Assembly (NCBI GenBank): GCA_017640615.1
Contig: JAEPQK010000005.1
Location: 124,001-188,000 of the forward strand
Origin: Rhizobiaceae bacterium
GTDB taxonomy: Bacteria > Pseudomonadota > Alphaproteobacteria > Rhizobiales > Rhizobiaceae
Length of the DNA stretch: 64,000 nucleotides
Reading direction: 5' to 3'
In this document: piece after piece, positions 1 through 8,665 of the stretch
How the letters are laid out: every line of letters begins with the position of its first letter
Position numbering within the stretch: the first letter of the stretch is position 1
The notes under the pieces: generated by a model
Database searches by the model: none
Told to the model about the DNA's origin: nothing
What the model saw: only the letters and a program-made list of their open reading frames with translations
Program-made: the position numbers and the translations under genes

Positions 1-168
1 GCCGGCCGGTCCTCTCGGTTCGGTCCTTTAGCGACTTGTTTAACGTGGCTGCAAGCCGACCGGCCAAATCACCACGGGATAATTGTCGTTTAGACGGCGC
101 CGATGCTTGCGTCAATCTCAGGGGCGCTTAAACCTCCGGCGAGGAGGCGCCAGGAAGCGAGGTTCCAA

Positions 169-1275
169 GTGGCCAAGGCAGGTATTCTCCCGGACAAGGA
201 AATTGCTGCGCTCTTTGAAGCCGGCGCATTGAAATCCGACGCCGCTCTCGATGCCGATCAGGTGCAGCCGGCGAGCCTCGACCTGCGGCTGGGCTCGACA
301 GCCTATCGTGTCCGCGCCAGCTTCTTGCCCGGTGCGCATCAGGTCGCCGACAAGCTCGCCGCGCTCAAACTTCATGAGATCGACCTGTCCGCTGGCGCGG
401 TGCTGGAAACCGGCTGCGTTTACATCGTGCCGTTGATGGAAAGCCTGTCACTGCCCGACGACATTTCCGCTTCCGCCAATCCCAAAAGCTCGACCGGCCG
501 GCTCGACATTTTTACCCGGGTGATGACGGACCGCGGCCGCGAGTTCGACAAGATCGGCGCCGGCTATTCAGGACCGCTCTATCTCGAAGTCAGTCCGCGC
601 ACATTCCCGATCGTCGTGCGCGCCGGCTCGCGCCTGTCGCAGGTGCGGTTCCGCCGTGGCAGCCCGCTGCTCGATGCCGACGACCTGGCCAGCCTCCATT
701 CACGCGATACGCTGGTCGCATCCGACGAGCCCAACATCTCCGGTGGCGGCATCGCTCTGTCCATTGACCTGCGCGGCGACCCCAACGGCCTCGTCGGCTA
801 CCGCGCCAAGCATCACACGGCGGTCATCGATGTCGATGTGAAGGCCGCGCATGACGTGCTCGATTTCTGGGACCCGCTTTATGTGCGCGGCGCGGGCGAA
901 CTGGTGCTCGACCCGGACGAGTTCTACATCCTCGCCTCGCGCGAAGCCGTGCATGTGCCGCCGGACTATGCTGCGGAGATGACGCCCTTCGACCCGCTGG
1001 TCGGTGAGTTCCGTGTCCATTATGCCGGCTTCTTCGACCCAGGCTTCGGCCATTCGGGTGCGGGCGGAACCGGCAGCCGCGCGGTGCTGGAAGTGCGCAG
1101 CCACGAAGTGCCGTTCATTCTGGAGCATGGCCAGACAGTGGGTCGGCTCGTCTATGAGCATATGCTCTCGCGGCCGAAGAAGCTCTACGGGTCGGCGCTG
1201 TCGTCGAACTATCAGGCGCAGGGCCTGAAGCTCTCCAAGCATTTCCGCGCAGGCGACGAGATCATCGCGCACTAG
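169..1275 (+). CDS. dcd: dCTP deaminase (2'-deoxycytidine 5'-triphosphate deaminase), two-domain form
   Basis: Predicted to convert dCTP to dUTP, feeding dTMP synthesis. At 368 residues it is about twice the length of the classical E. coli-type enzyme (about 193), and reads as two tandem dUTPase/Dcd folds. The first half carries the K-S-S-x-G-R signature and an L-E strand (GPLYLEVSP); the second half carries D-P-G-F-G and a matching V-L-E-V strand. Long forms of this kind are known in Alphaproteobacteria. I chose the GTG at 169 because it follows a purine-rich stretch (GGAAGCGAGG) and gives an N-terminus beginning AKAGILPDKEI, which looks like the true start of the fold; an in-frame ATG at 103 would add 22 unlikely residues. 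Family assignment is firm; which half is catalytic is unknown. Confidence 0.85.
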   Translation: MAKAGILPDKEIAALFEAGALKSDAALDADQVQPASLDLRLGSTAYRVRASFLPGAHQVADKLAALKLHEIDLSAGAVLETGCVYIVPLMESLSLPDDISASANPKSSTGRLDIFTRVMTDRGREFDKIGAGYSGPLYLEVSPRTFPIVVRAGSRLSQVRFRRGSPLLDADDLASLHSRDTLVASDEPNISGGGIALSIDLRGDPNGLVGYRAKHHTAVIDVDVKAAHDVLDFWDPLYVRGAGELVLDPDEFYILASREAVHVPPDYAAEMTPFDPLVGEFRVHYAGFFDPGFGHSGAGGTGSRAVLEVRSHEVPFILEHGQTVGRLVYEHMLSRPKKLYGSALSSNYQAQGLKLSKHFRAGDEIIAH

Positions 1276-1349
1276 GCGCAGCAGGAAAGCGCTTGTTGCG
1301 TAGCTGGCGCGCCGCCTAGAATGACGCCTGTGGCGGCATAACCGGCGAA

Positions 1350-3131
1350 ATGCGCGTGAACATGGCCAGAAACGCAACTCTGAGAAATCCGCGTCTACAG
1401 GTCGCTGCTTTCCTCGTATTGGCGGTTGTGCTGGGCGCGGTGGCAATCTTCGGGGCAATGCGGCTTGCCGAGCGAAGCGCTGAGGCCGAGTTGCGCCGCA
1501 ACGCTGAATTCACGCTCGGCCTTCAGGTCGAGACGATCCTCAGCCATCTCGACAAATACCGTCATGTGCCCGCACTTACCGCGCGTCGACAGGACGTGCT
1601 GGCAATGGTCGCGGACGGGCTTTCCGATGCCGATGCCGACGAACTGCGGATCATCGCCTCCAATGTGCGCTCTCTCTCGGGCGCCATCGATACCGCCTTC
1701 GCGACGCCGGACGGCGCAACCATGACGGGTGCAACCGGCTATCTCAGCCCTGAGCTTATCGCCGGCACCGACTTAGTTGGTGCGGCTTTGCAGGGGCGGC
1801 TGGGCCGTGCTTCGCTTTCGGCCGAGATCACGCAACACACCTATGCCTTTTCGACAGGCGTCAGGCTCGGGCGCTATGTCCGCGCCATCATCATTGTTGC
1901 TGCGCCGCTCGATTCCATCGAGCAAACCTGGGCGCTCTCGCCCAACCCGATCGTCGCCTTCGACAGTCGGGGCCAGCTTGTCGCGGGCAATCGTATGGCG
2001 CGCGACAGAGCGGCCGATATCAGGGAGGCGGTGTTCACCGGTGCGGGGGCGGTTGCGGGCACGATCGCCCTTCCCAATTCCGATGCCTTCTTCATCCCGT
2101 TCCGCCGCTACATCCCACATATGGACTGGACGCTTTTCGTGCTGGTACCGGACCGCGCCATCGCGGAAGCCGGGCGTTATGCGGCGACAGTCGCGAGCCT
2201 AGGCGCAGCACTCGCAACGCTCATCGGGGTGATCATCATTTTGAGCTTGCAGGAGTCGCGCCGTCGTCACCGGCTGGAACGGCTCACCGCTCTCCGCTTG
2301 GAACGCAAGGTGCGTCAGCGCACCGGCGAACTCAGCCGCTCCAACGCGCAACTCGCCGTGGAAGTCGAAGAGCGCAAGCTTACGGAAACGGCGCTGCGCA
2401 AGGCGCAAAACGAGCTGGTGCAATCGACGAAGCTCGCCGCCATCGGCCAGATGTCGGCGGCTCTCGCGCATGAATACAATCAGCCGCTCGCCGCCATCCG
2501 TACCTATGCCGACAACGCCCAGCTGCTGCTGGCCAGAAAGAAGACCGGGCAGGTCTCCGACAATCTCAGCCGTATCGGCGCCATGGTCGATCGAATGGCG
2601 ACACTTTCGAAGACGCTCAAATCCTTTGCCCGCAAGCCGCGCATCGACCTTGCCGACGTGCAGCTGGAACAGGTGCTGCAGGACAGTCTGCTTCTGATCG
2701 AACACAAGGCCAAGGCGGCCGGCATGCGCATTGTGTGCAAGCCCGATCAGCCGGGCCGCATGGTCCGTGCCGGCCCGGTTCGGCTGTCGCAGGTCTTCGT
2801 CAACCTCATCTCAAATGCGGTGGATTCCAATCTTCTGACCCGCGCCGACGAAATCCTCATCGACTGGCAGGCAGACGACAAGACGACCACCATCCGCGTG
2901 TCCGACCGTGGGCCGGGCATCAACGCGGACGATGTGAGTTCCATCTTCGACCCGTTCTTCACCACCAAGGAGGTGGGCGAAGGGCTCGGGCTTGGCCTGT
3001 CGATCGCCTACAACATCGTGCAGGACTTCGGCGGCAAGCTCAGCGCCGGTGATCGTGAGGGCGGCGGTGCGACCTTCACTGTCGTGCTTAGAACCGCCGC
3101 CGCGCCCGCCAGGCAGATGGAGCCGGCCTGA
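1350..3131 (+). CDS. dctB: C4-dicarboxylate sensor histidine kinase DctB
   Basis: Inner-membrane sensor kinase of 593 residues that should phosphorylate DctD in response to an external organic acid. There is an N-terminal membrane segment (about residues 17-37), a periplasmic region of about 240 residues, a second membrane segment near 275-300, then a coiled linker. The phospho-acceptor is His374 in ALAHEYNQPLAAIRTYADN, the DctB-type H-box. N-box (FVNLISNAVD), G1 (DRGPGI) and G2 (GEGLGLGLSI) follow. Its TGA overlaps the dctD ATG as TGATG, so the two are translationally coupled. The TRAP genes downstream indicate that it senses the substrate of dctPQM. The ligand itself cannot be read from the sequence. 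Confidence 0.92.
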   Translation: MRVNMARNATLRNPRLQVAAFLVLAVVLGAVAIFGAMRLAERSAEAELRRNAEFTLGLQVETILSHLDKYRHVPALTARRQDVLAMVADGLSDADADELRIIASNVRSLSGAIDTAFATPDGATMTGATGYLSPELIAGTDLVGAALQGRLGRASLSAEITQHTYAFSTGVRLGRYVRAIIIVAAPLDSIEQTWALSPNPIVAFDSRGQLVAGNRMARDRAADIREAVFTGAGAVAGTIALPNSDAFFIPFRRYIPHMDWTLFVLVPDRAIAEAGRYAATVASLGAALATLIGVIIILSLQESRRRHRLERLTALRLERKVRQRTGELSRSNAQLAVEVEERKLTETALRKAQNELVQSTKLAAIGQMSAALAHEYNQPLAAIRTYADNAQLLLARKKTGQVSDNLSRIGAMVDRMATLSKTLKSFARKPRIDLADVQLEQVLQDSLLLIEHKAKAAGMRIVCKPDQPGRMVRAGPVRLSQVFVNLISNAVDSNLLTRADEILIDWQADDKTTTIRVSDRGPGINADDVSSIFDPFFTTKEVGEGLGLGLSIAYNIVQDFGGKLSAGDREGGGATFTVVLRTAAAPARQMEPA

Positions 3132-4465
3132 TGGCGCCCCGGCCTCTCCCCGATATCGTGCTCGTCGACGACGACAATGACCTGCGCCATGCGCTTGTGC
3201 AGGGGCTGGAGCTCGAAGGCTACGAGGTAGCCGACTTTTCCCGTGCCGATGGCGCGCTGAGCATGATCACGCGTGCTTTCGCCGGCATCGCCGTTTGCGA
3301 TATCCGCCTGCCCGACATTGACGGCATGACGTTTCTTGCGAAGGCGCTCGAGATCGACCCCGCGCTTCCCGTCATCCTGATTACCGGCCATGGCGACGTC
3401 CCCCTCGCCGTGCAGGCGATGCGCAACGGCGCATACGACTTTCTGGAAAAGCCCTTCACGCCGGGCAAGCTGGCGGAGGTGTCGGCCCGTGCACTCGAAA
3501 AACGGCGCCTCGTGCTTGAAAACCGGGCGCTGCGCGAAAATCTCTCCGGCACCGACGGCGTTGATGAGGTGCTCATCGGCAATTCGCCGGCCATGGTCCG
3601 GCTGCGTGCCGAGGTCCGGGCTATCGCGGAAACCGACGCCGACGTGCTGGTCGTCGGTGAAACAGGCGCCGGCAAGGAGGTTGTGTCGCGCGCCATCCAC
3701 CGGCTGGGCAGCCGCGCCGACAAACCTTTTGTCGCTATCAATTGCGGCGCTCTGCCGGCCGAGATCGTGGAATCGGAGCTGTTCGGCCACGAAAAGGGTG
3801 CCTTCACCGGCGCGAGCGGCCAGCGCATCGGCAAGCTGGAACATGCCGATGGCGGCACGGTGCTGCTGGATGAAATCGAATCGATGCCGCTCGACCTTCA
3901 GGTCAAGCTGCTGCGCGCGCTGGAAACCAAGCAGATCGAGCGCCTGGGCTCTAACCGCGTCATCAAGACCGACATCCGCTTCATCGCCGCGTCCAAGGCG
4001 GACCTGAAGGCGGAGAGCGAAGCCGGCCGGTTCCGCGCCGATTTGTTCTACCGGCTCAATGTGGTCAGCATTTCCATACCGCCGCTGCGCAGCCACGCTG
4101 GCGATATTCCCGATCTCTTTTTCCAGCTCGCGCGCGAGGCGCGCGCCCGCTACCGCCGCGAGATACCCGAGATCACGGCAGACCTTCTGGAGCGCCTCAA
4201 GGCGCATGACTGGCCGGGCAATGTGCGTGAACTTCGCAACGCCGCCGACCGTTTCGTGATCGGACTGGGCACCGATTTCGGCCAACAGCAGCCTGCCGCA
4301 GCCAATGGCAGCGGCGCGCCGTTGCGCGAGCGCATGGAAAGCTTCGAAAAGACGGTGATCGAAGCCGCGCTCGCCCGTCACGAAGGCAAGCTCAAGCCGG
4401 TCTATGAAGAGCTCGGCATCTCGCGCAAATCGCTCTACGAAAAGATGCAGCGCCACGGGCTTTAG
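3131..4465 (+). CDS. dctD: Sigma-54-dependent response regulator DctD
   Basis: Transcription activator (444 residues) with three parts: a receiver domain with Asp57 in VCDIRLPD and the EKPF lysine near 105, an AAA+ domain, and a C-terminal Fis-type helix-turn-helix (GISRKSLYEKMQRHG). The AAA+ part has Walker A GETGAGKE, the sigma-54-contacting GAFTGA loop (HEKGAFTGAS) and Walker B TVLLDEIES. It is the cognate partner of the overlapping dctB. Two NtrC/DctD-like palindromes and a -24/-12 promoter lie directly downstream in front of dctP, so the likely job is switching on the TRAP operon with RpoN. I assign it with high confidence from domain order and context. Confidence 0.93.
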   Translation: MAPRPLPDIVLVDDDNDLRHALVQGLELEGYEVADFSRADGALSMITRAFAGIAVCDIRLPDIDGMTFLAKALEIDPALPVILITGHGDVPLAVQAMRNGAYDFLEKPFTPGKLAEVSARALEKRRLVLENRALRENLSGTDGVDEVLIGNSPAMVRLRAEVRAIAETDADVLVVGETGAGKEVVSRAIHRLGSRADKPFVAINCGALPAEIVESELFGHEKGAFTGASGQRIGKLEHADGGTVLLDEIESMPLDLQVKLLRALETKQIERLGSNRVIKTDIRFIAASKADLKAESEAGRFRADLFYRLNVVSISIPPLRSHAGDIPDLFFQLAREARARYRREIPEITADLLERLKAHDWPGNVRELRNAADRFVIGLGTDFGQQQPAAANGSGAPLRERMESFEKTVIEAALARHEGKLKPVYEELGISRKSLYEKMQRHGL

Positions 4466-4466
4466 C

Positions 4467-4482
4467 GGGTGGAAATCTACCC
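4467..4482. promoter_or_regulatory. Putative DctD upstream activator site 1
   Basis: Imperfect 16-bp palindrome GGGTGGAAATCTACCC directly after the dctD stop codon. It resembles the second site at 4498-4513 (read on the other strand GGGTAGAATCGGTAAC). The centres are 31 bp apart, about three helical turns, which suits two DctD dimers on one DNA face. Position about 130-145 bp upstream of the -24/-12 promoter is typical for enhancer-binding proteins. Binding is inferred. Confidence 0.6.
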
Positions 4483-4497
4483 ATTGAGCGGCGCAAT

Positions 4498-4513
4498 GTT
4501 ACCGATTCTACCC
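4498..4513. promoter_or_regulatory. Putative DctD upstream activator site 2
   Basis: Imperfect palindrome GTTACCGATTCTACCC, similar to the site 31 bp upstream when reverse-complemented. It lies about 100 bp upstream of the sigma-54 promoter, so a DctD oligomer could reach RNA polymerase by DNA looping. Confidence 0.55.
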
Positions 4514-4611
4514 AACCCTGACGGCAATCCTGTTGCGCTGCGTAAAGACGGCAGCCCTTAACCCGTTGTAAACTATCGGAACGGGCGGAAATTCGCTGGC
4601 TGACGCCGAAT

Positions 4612-4626
4612 TGGCACGCTGCTTGC
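4612..4626 (+). promoter_or_regulatory. Sigma-54 (RpoN) -24/-12 promoter of dctP
   Basis: The sequence TGGCACGCTGCTTGC has the invariant GG (4613-4614) and GC (4625-4626) separated by exactly 10 bp, a near-consensus TGGCAC-N5-TTGC element. Transcription should begin about 12 bp further on, giving a short leader before the dctP ATG at 4686. It fits the activator dctD just upstream. Confidence 0.88.
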
Positions 4627-4685
4627 GAACAAACTTGCGAGCCGGCGACAACAGCCGGTGTCCGGAGAGACTAGGGAGAGACTCT

Positions 4686-5687
4686 ATGAAATATGTATTG
4701 GGCGCGGCTCTTGCCGCATCGGTTGCTTTCGGCGCGTCACCGGCGCTGGCCAGCTGCGACGATGGCGAAATGGTCATCAAGTTCAGCCACGTGGTTGCCG
4801 CAACTGGCCACCCCAAGGGCGACGCCGCAACGATGCTCGCCGAGCGCGTCAATGCCGACATGAACGGCAAAGCCTGCATGGAGGTCTTCGCGAACTCCAC
4901 GCTTTATGACGACGACAAGGTTTTGGAAGCTCTGCTTCTGGGCGACGTTCAGCTTGCCGCTCCGTCGCTGTCGAAGTTCGAGGCTTACACGCTCAAATAC
5001 CGCCTGTTCGACCTGCCGTTCCTGTTCGCCAGTCTCGACGCGGTTGATAGCTTCAACAACAGCGACGCCGGCCGCGGTCTGCTCAAGGTCATGGAGCCCG
5101 ATGGCTACACCGGTCTCGGCTACTGGCTGTCCGGCCTGAAGCAGTTCTCGGCCAAGAAGCCGCTGATCGAGCCGACTGACGCCTCCGGCCTGAGCTTCCG
5201 CGTGCAGACCTCCGACGTCGCAGTGGCGATGATCGAGGCGCTCGGTGCTTCCGCTCAGAAGCTCGCCTTCAAGGAAGTCTACGGCGCGCTGCAGACCGGC
5301 GTTGTCGACGGTCAGGAAAACACCTGGTCGAACATCTACACCCAGAAGTTCTTTGAGGTGCAGGACGGCATCACCGAGACCAACCACCAGGTTCTGGCGT
5401 ATCTTCTCGTGACCTCGACCGAGTGGCTCGAAGGCCTCGACGCAGACGTTCGCGACCAGTTCGTTTCGATCGTCGACGAAGTCACAGCCGCTGCCAATGC
5501 CTCGGTCGCCGAGACAGAAGCCGCAAATCGCCAGAACATTCTGGATGCAGGCGGCTCGATCCGCGAGCTGACTCCTGAGCAGCGTACCAGCTGGGTTTCG
5601 ACCATGAAGCCGGTCTGGGACAAGTTCGAGGGTGACATCGGCAAGGATCTGATCGACGCAGCAGTTGGCGCCAACGCGACCAACTGA
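4686..5687 (+). CDS. dctP: TRAP transporter substrate-binding protein DctP
   Basis: Periplasmic solute receptor (333 residues) of a TRAP transporter; it captures an organic acid and delivers it to DctQM for sodium-driven uptake. It starts with a clear signal peptide ending ASPALA|SCDD. The body has the DctP-family pattern, including KFSHVVAATGHPKGDAA near the mature N-terminus, the FRVQTSDVAVAMIEALG segment with the carboxylate-binding Arg, and the VDGQENTWSNIY segment. The ATG at 4686 follows a GGGAGAG ribosome site; an upstream in-frame extension would run back into the sigma-54 promoter and is rejected. Succinate, malate or fumarate is the usual DctB/D inducer, but the true ligand is not determined here. 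Confidence 0.93.
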   Translation: MKYVLGAALAASVAFGASPALASCDDGEMVIKFSHVVAATGHPKGDAATMLAERVNADMNGKACMEVFANSTLYDDDKVLEALLLGDVQLAAPSLSKFEAYTLKYRLFDLPFLFASLDAVDSFNNSDAGRGLLKVMEPDGYTGLGYWLSGLKQFSAKKPLIEPTDASGLSFRVQTSDVAVAMIEALGASAQKLAFKEVYGALQTGVVDGQENTWSNIYTQKFFEVQDGITETNHQVLAYLLVTSTEWLEGLDADVRDQFVSIVDEVTAAANASVAETEAANRQNILDAGGSIRELTPEQRTSWVSTMKPVWDKFEGDIGKDLIDAAVGANATN

Positions 5688-5706
5688 TCGATTGACCAGC
5701 TCAAAG

Positions 5707-5736
5707 CCGGGCGGGCGAACAGTCCGCCCGGTTTTT
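5707..5736 (+). terminator. Intrinsic terminator/attenuator between dctP and dctQ
   Basis: Perfect 8-bp stem CCGGGCGG (5707-5714) with CCGCCCGG (5724-5731), 9-nt loop, then five T residues. It lies inside the operon and probably makes the binding protein more abundant than the membrane subunits, as is common for TRAP systems. Confidence 0.8.
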
Positions 5737-5782
5737 GCGCCCTGACCGGCGCAACTTTTGAATTCGGGGGGAGTTCAGTTCC

Positions 5783-6484
5783 ATGAACTGGAGTGTGTTG
5801 TGGCCCTATCTGGCGCTTCTGGTGCTGATAGGCGCGTTCTGGCAGTGGGAGCGCAGGCGGCCTGACGCGGTCGCCAAGCTTGAGGAAAACCTCATCGCCG
5901 CGCTGCTGGCCATCATAACCATCGTCGCGTTTGCTCAGGTTGTCGCGCGCTACGGCTTCAACACCGGCTGGGGCGGCGCCCTGGAACTCCAGCGCATCCT
6001 CTTCGCCTGGCTCATCCTGTTCGGCATGAGCTACGGCATCAAGATCGGCTCGCATCTCGGCGTCGATGCGCTGATACGACTTTTCCCGCCGAAAGCGTTC
6101 CGCATGCTTGCGATCTTTGGTGCGTTCTGTGTGCTGCTATACGCCGTCATCCTCATCAACGCCGCCTGGCTCACCCTGCTCGGCGTCGACACCAGCACCA
6201 ACTGGCGCCAGACCGGCGCGGTTGGATACTGGACCTTCATGTTCCAGCGCGGCACCGGCCTCGACGATCTGCGCTGGCCCGAACTGCTTCAGAGCACCTT
6301 CGGCCTTCAGGACCGGGTGCAGCGCTGGATTGCCTATCTGATGCTGCCGATAGGGCTCTCGCTTCTTGCCTTCCGCAGCTTGCAGGCCATCGGCCAGATC
6401 TGGTCGGGAGAGCGTGAACTGGTCATTGCCGGCCATGAGGCCGAGGAGCTCGTTGCTGAGCACAAGGACGAGCTGAAGGACTGA
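5783..6484 (+). CDS. dctQ: TRAP transporter small permease DctQ
   Basis: Small membrane subunit (233 residues) with about four membrane segments: an early segment at residues 5-20, two in the region 37-90 flanking FNTGWGGALELQRILFAWLI, one around 110-135 and one near 180-198. The E-x-Q-R/F-A-W-L-I-L-F-G motif and the following K-IGSHLGVD are characteristic of DctQ. It partners with DctM, which starts 5 bases after its stop. It is somewhat longer than usual (about 160-200), with an extra loop around residues 135-175 and a charged tail. Confidence 0.9.
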   Translation: MNWSVLWPYLALLVLIGAFWQWERRRPDAVAKLEENLIAALLAIITIVAFAQVVARYGFNTGWGGALELQRILFAWLILFGMSYGIKIGSHLGVDALIRLFPPKAFRMLAIFGAFCVLLYAVILINAAWLTLLGVDTSTNWRQTGAVGYWTFMFQRGTGLDDLRWPELLQSTFGLQDRVQRWIAYLMLPIGLSLLAFRSLQAIGQIWSGERELVIAGHEAEELVAEHKDELKD

Positions 6485-6488
6485 GACA

Positions 6489-8108
6489 ATGGAAACCATC
6501 ATCCTTTTTGCCCTCGTCCTGGGCCTGCTGTTTCTGGGTGTGCCGGTCGCGGTCTCGCTCGGCCTGTCGTCGGTGCTCGTCATCGCGCTGTTTTCGTCGG
6601 ACTCCATGTCCTCGGTGGCGCTGCAGCTCTTCACTGCCTCGCAGAACTACACGCTGCTGGCCATTCCGTTCTTCATTCTGGCCTCGGCGTTCATGTCCAC
6701 TGGCGGTGTGGCCAAGCGCATCATCCGCTTTGCCATCGCGGCGGTTGGCCATTTCCGCGGCGGCCTCGCCATGGCCTCTGTCCTCGCCTGCATGCTGTTC
6801 GCGGCCCTGTCGGGCTCCTCGCCGGCCACCGTGGTTGCAATCGGCACCATCGCCATCGCCGGCATGCGGCAGGTTGGCTATTCCAAGCCTTTCGCGGCAG
6901 GCGTCATCGCAAATGCCGGTACGCTCGGCATCCTCATCCCGCCATCTATCGTGATGGTCGTCTATTCGGCCGCGACCGACGTATCGGTCGGCCGCATGTT
7001 CCTGGCCGGTGTCATCCCGGGCCTGGTCGCTGGCCTGATGCTCATGGTTGCAATTTACATCGCCGCGCGCTGGCGTAATCTGCCGGCTGAGCCGTGGCGC
7101 GGGTTTCAGGAGCTGTTGAACGGCGGCAAGCAGGCGGGCTGGGGCCTGTTCCTCATCGTCATCATCATCGGCGGCATCTATGGCGGCGTGTTCACGCCGA
7201 CCGAAGCCGCCGCGGTCGCTGCCGTCTACGCTTTCTTCGTCGCGCTCTTCATCTACCGCGACATGGGCCCGATGAAGGACATGCCCTGGGTTACCGAGGG
7301 GGACTCCAAAAGCGCCCGCGTCGGCTTTTCAGCGAGCGTCTATTTCCTGGCGTTCTTCTTCGTCTGGATGATCCTGTCCTTTTTCGCGACGGCCGATTCC
7401 GAAACCGTCACCTTCGCTGGCCGGACTTCGTTGGGCCTTGCCCTGTCGGTCGCGGTGTTGATCGCCTACGCGGTCTGGCGTGATCCAGAGCACAATCCGA
7501 TGTCGGTGCCGCGCCATCTGGCGGCGGGCTTGCCCATCTGGGGCCGCAACCTGTCGCTGATGCTGCGCAAATCGCCGGCCGCTTTCTTCCATGACGAGAC
7601 GCGCAAGGTGATGGTCGACGCCAGCAAAACCACGCTGATGCTGATGTTCATCATCGTCAACGCGCTGCTCTTCGCGCATGTGCTGACCTCGGAGCGCATC
7701 CCCGACGCCATCACCGACGTGATGCTCGACTACGGCTTCAACTGGTTCACCTTCCTGATCGCGGTCAACCTGCTGCTGTTGCTCGGCGGCCAGTTCATGG
7801 AACCGTCCGGCCTGCTGCTCATCGTTGCGCCGGTCGTCTTCCCGATCGCGATGGAACTCGGCGTCGATCCTGTCCATCTCGGCATCATTATGGTTGTGAA
7901 CATGGAGATCGGCATGATCACACCGCCGATCGGCCTCAACCTGTTTGTCACCTCGGGCATAACGGGCATGAGCCTGGTACAGGTGGTCAGGGCGGCGCTG
8001 CCATTCGTGGCCGTGCTCTTCCTGTTCCTGATCCTGGTCACTTATGTGCCCGTGTTGTCGACCTGGCTGCCCTATTCGCTGATGGGGCCGGAACTCGTGA
8101 CCCGCTGA
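6489..8108 (+). CDS. dctM: TRAP transporter large permease DctM, with a central insertion
   Basis: Large transport subunit of the TRAP carrier, 539 residues against about 425 for classical DctM. Family hallmarks are present: early FLGVPVAVSLGL, AALSGSSPATVVAIG, GTLGILIPPSIVMVVY, GVFTPTEAAAVAAVYAF, and near the end MEPSGLLLIVAPVVFPIA and MITPPIGLNLFV. The extra length is an insert at about residues 260-370, between the TEAAA repeat and the second half, with two further hydrophobic segments and a cytoplasmic-looking charged linker. Similar long permeases occur in Hyphomicrobiales, from memory. It lies 5 bases downstream of dctQ and shares its transcript. Confidence 0.92.
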   Translation: METIILFALVLGLLFLGVPVAVSLGLSSVLVIALFSSDSMSSVALQLFTASQNYTLLAIPFFILASAFMSTGGVAKRIIRFAIAAVGHFRGGLAMASVLACMLFAALSGSSPATVVAIGTIAIAGMRQVGYSKPFAAGVIANAGTLGILIPPSIVMVVYSAATDVSVGRMFLAGVIPGLVAGLMLMVAIYIAARWRNLPAEPWRGFQELLNGGKQAGWGLFLIVIIIGGIYGGVFTPTEAAAVAAVYAFFVALFIYRDMGPMKDMPWVTEGDSKSARVGFSASVYFLAFFFVWMILSFFATADSETVTFAGRTSLGLALSVAVLIAYAVWRDPEHNPMSVPRHLAAGLPIWGRNLSLMLRKSPAAFFHDETRKVMVDASKTTLMLMFIIVNALLFAHVLTSERIPDAITDVMLDYGFNWFTFLIAVNLLLLLGGQFMEPSGLLLIVAPVVFPIAMELGVDPVHLGIIMVVNMEIGMITPPIGLNLFVTSGITGMSLVQVVRAALPFVAVLFLFLILVTYVPVLSTWLPYSLMGPELVTR

Positions 8109-8154
8109 CCCGTGGGACTTGCCCCTAACCGCCACTTCTTTCTAGGTTCGGGGC

Positions 8155-8658
8155 ATGGGGGCGGAAACCGAAACCAGGCGCTGCCGCAACTGCGGCGCCG
8201 ACATGGCGCTGACAGAGCGCCGCTGGACGGGCACGGGTACCGAGCTCGGCTACGCCTGCGCCAGCTGCGGCTATGAGGTGAAGATGATGCCGCCGGGCGC
8301 GGTCGGCAGCGGCATTCTGATGTGGGTTGTCGCTTCGGCACTCGTTACCGCGCTCTTCATGTACGACAAATGGTTCGGCCCAGGCGTCCTTGGCTGGATC
8401 GTCATTGCCTTGTTCTGGCTGGGTGGCGCATGGGTTTACCTGCCCGCGCTTTGGAAGCTGCGGACCCATCCGGTCACGGGCAGTGCGCCCTCGAAGCTGC
8501 CCGAGGAGCAATCGGACTCCGACCCGCTGCGCGCCGGCATCAAGGCCGTGGAACGCAAGACCTTCTTGGGCGCGCCGCTGCTTCTCATCGCCGGCGCTGC
8601 CGCAATCCTGTTATTGGCCGCTGCCGTCGGCTACGTGAATGACGTGATCCTGAATTGA
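8155..8658 (+). CDS. Zinc-ribbon membrane protein of unknown function
   Basis: A 167-residue protein I do not recognise as a named family. The N-terminal 45 residues hold two CxxC pairs (CRNC, CASC) forming a likely zinc ribbon, followed by two hydrophobic segments (about 55-68 and 74-95) and a third near the C-terminus (about 140-160). The ribbon probably faces the cytoplasm. It follows dctM after 46 bases and converges with the potassium channel gene; no function follows from that. Confidence 0.7.
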   Translation: MGAETETRRCRNCGADMALTERRWTGTGTELGYACASCGYEVKMMPPGAVGSGILMWVVASALVTALFMYDKWFGPGVLGWIVIALFWLGGAWVYLPALWKLRTHPVTGSAPSKLPEEQSDSDPLRAGIKAVERKTFLGAPLLLIAGAAAILLLAAAVGYVNDVILN

Positions 8659-8665
8659 GCCTGCG

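Noticed and set aside
1-64. GCCGGCCGGTC near base 1 and GACCGGCC near 57 as a hairpin or site
   Set aside because: Eight complementary bases 45 apart in GC-rich DNA are expected by chance; no T-run or gene context supports a function.
3008-4456. Minus-strand frame of 482 codons
   Set aside because: Antisense shadow of dctD; the plus-strand protein has full domain signatures.
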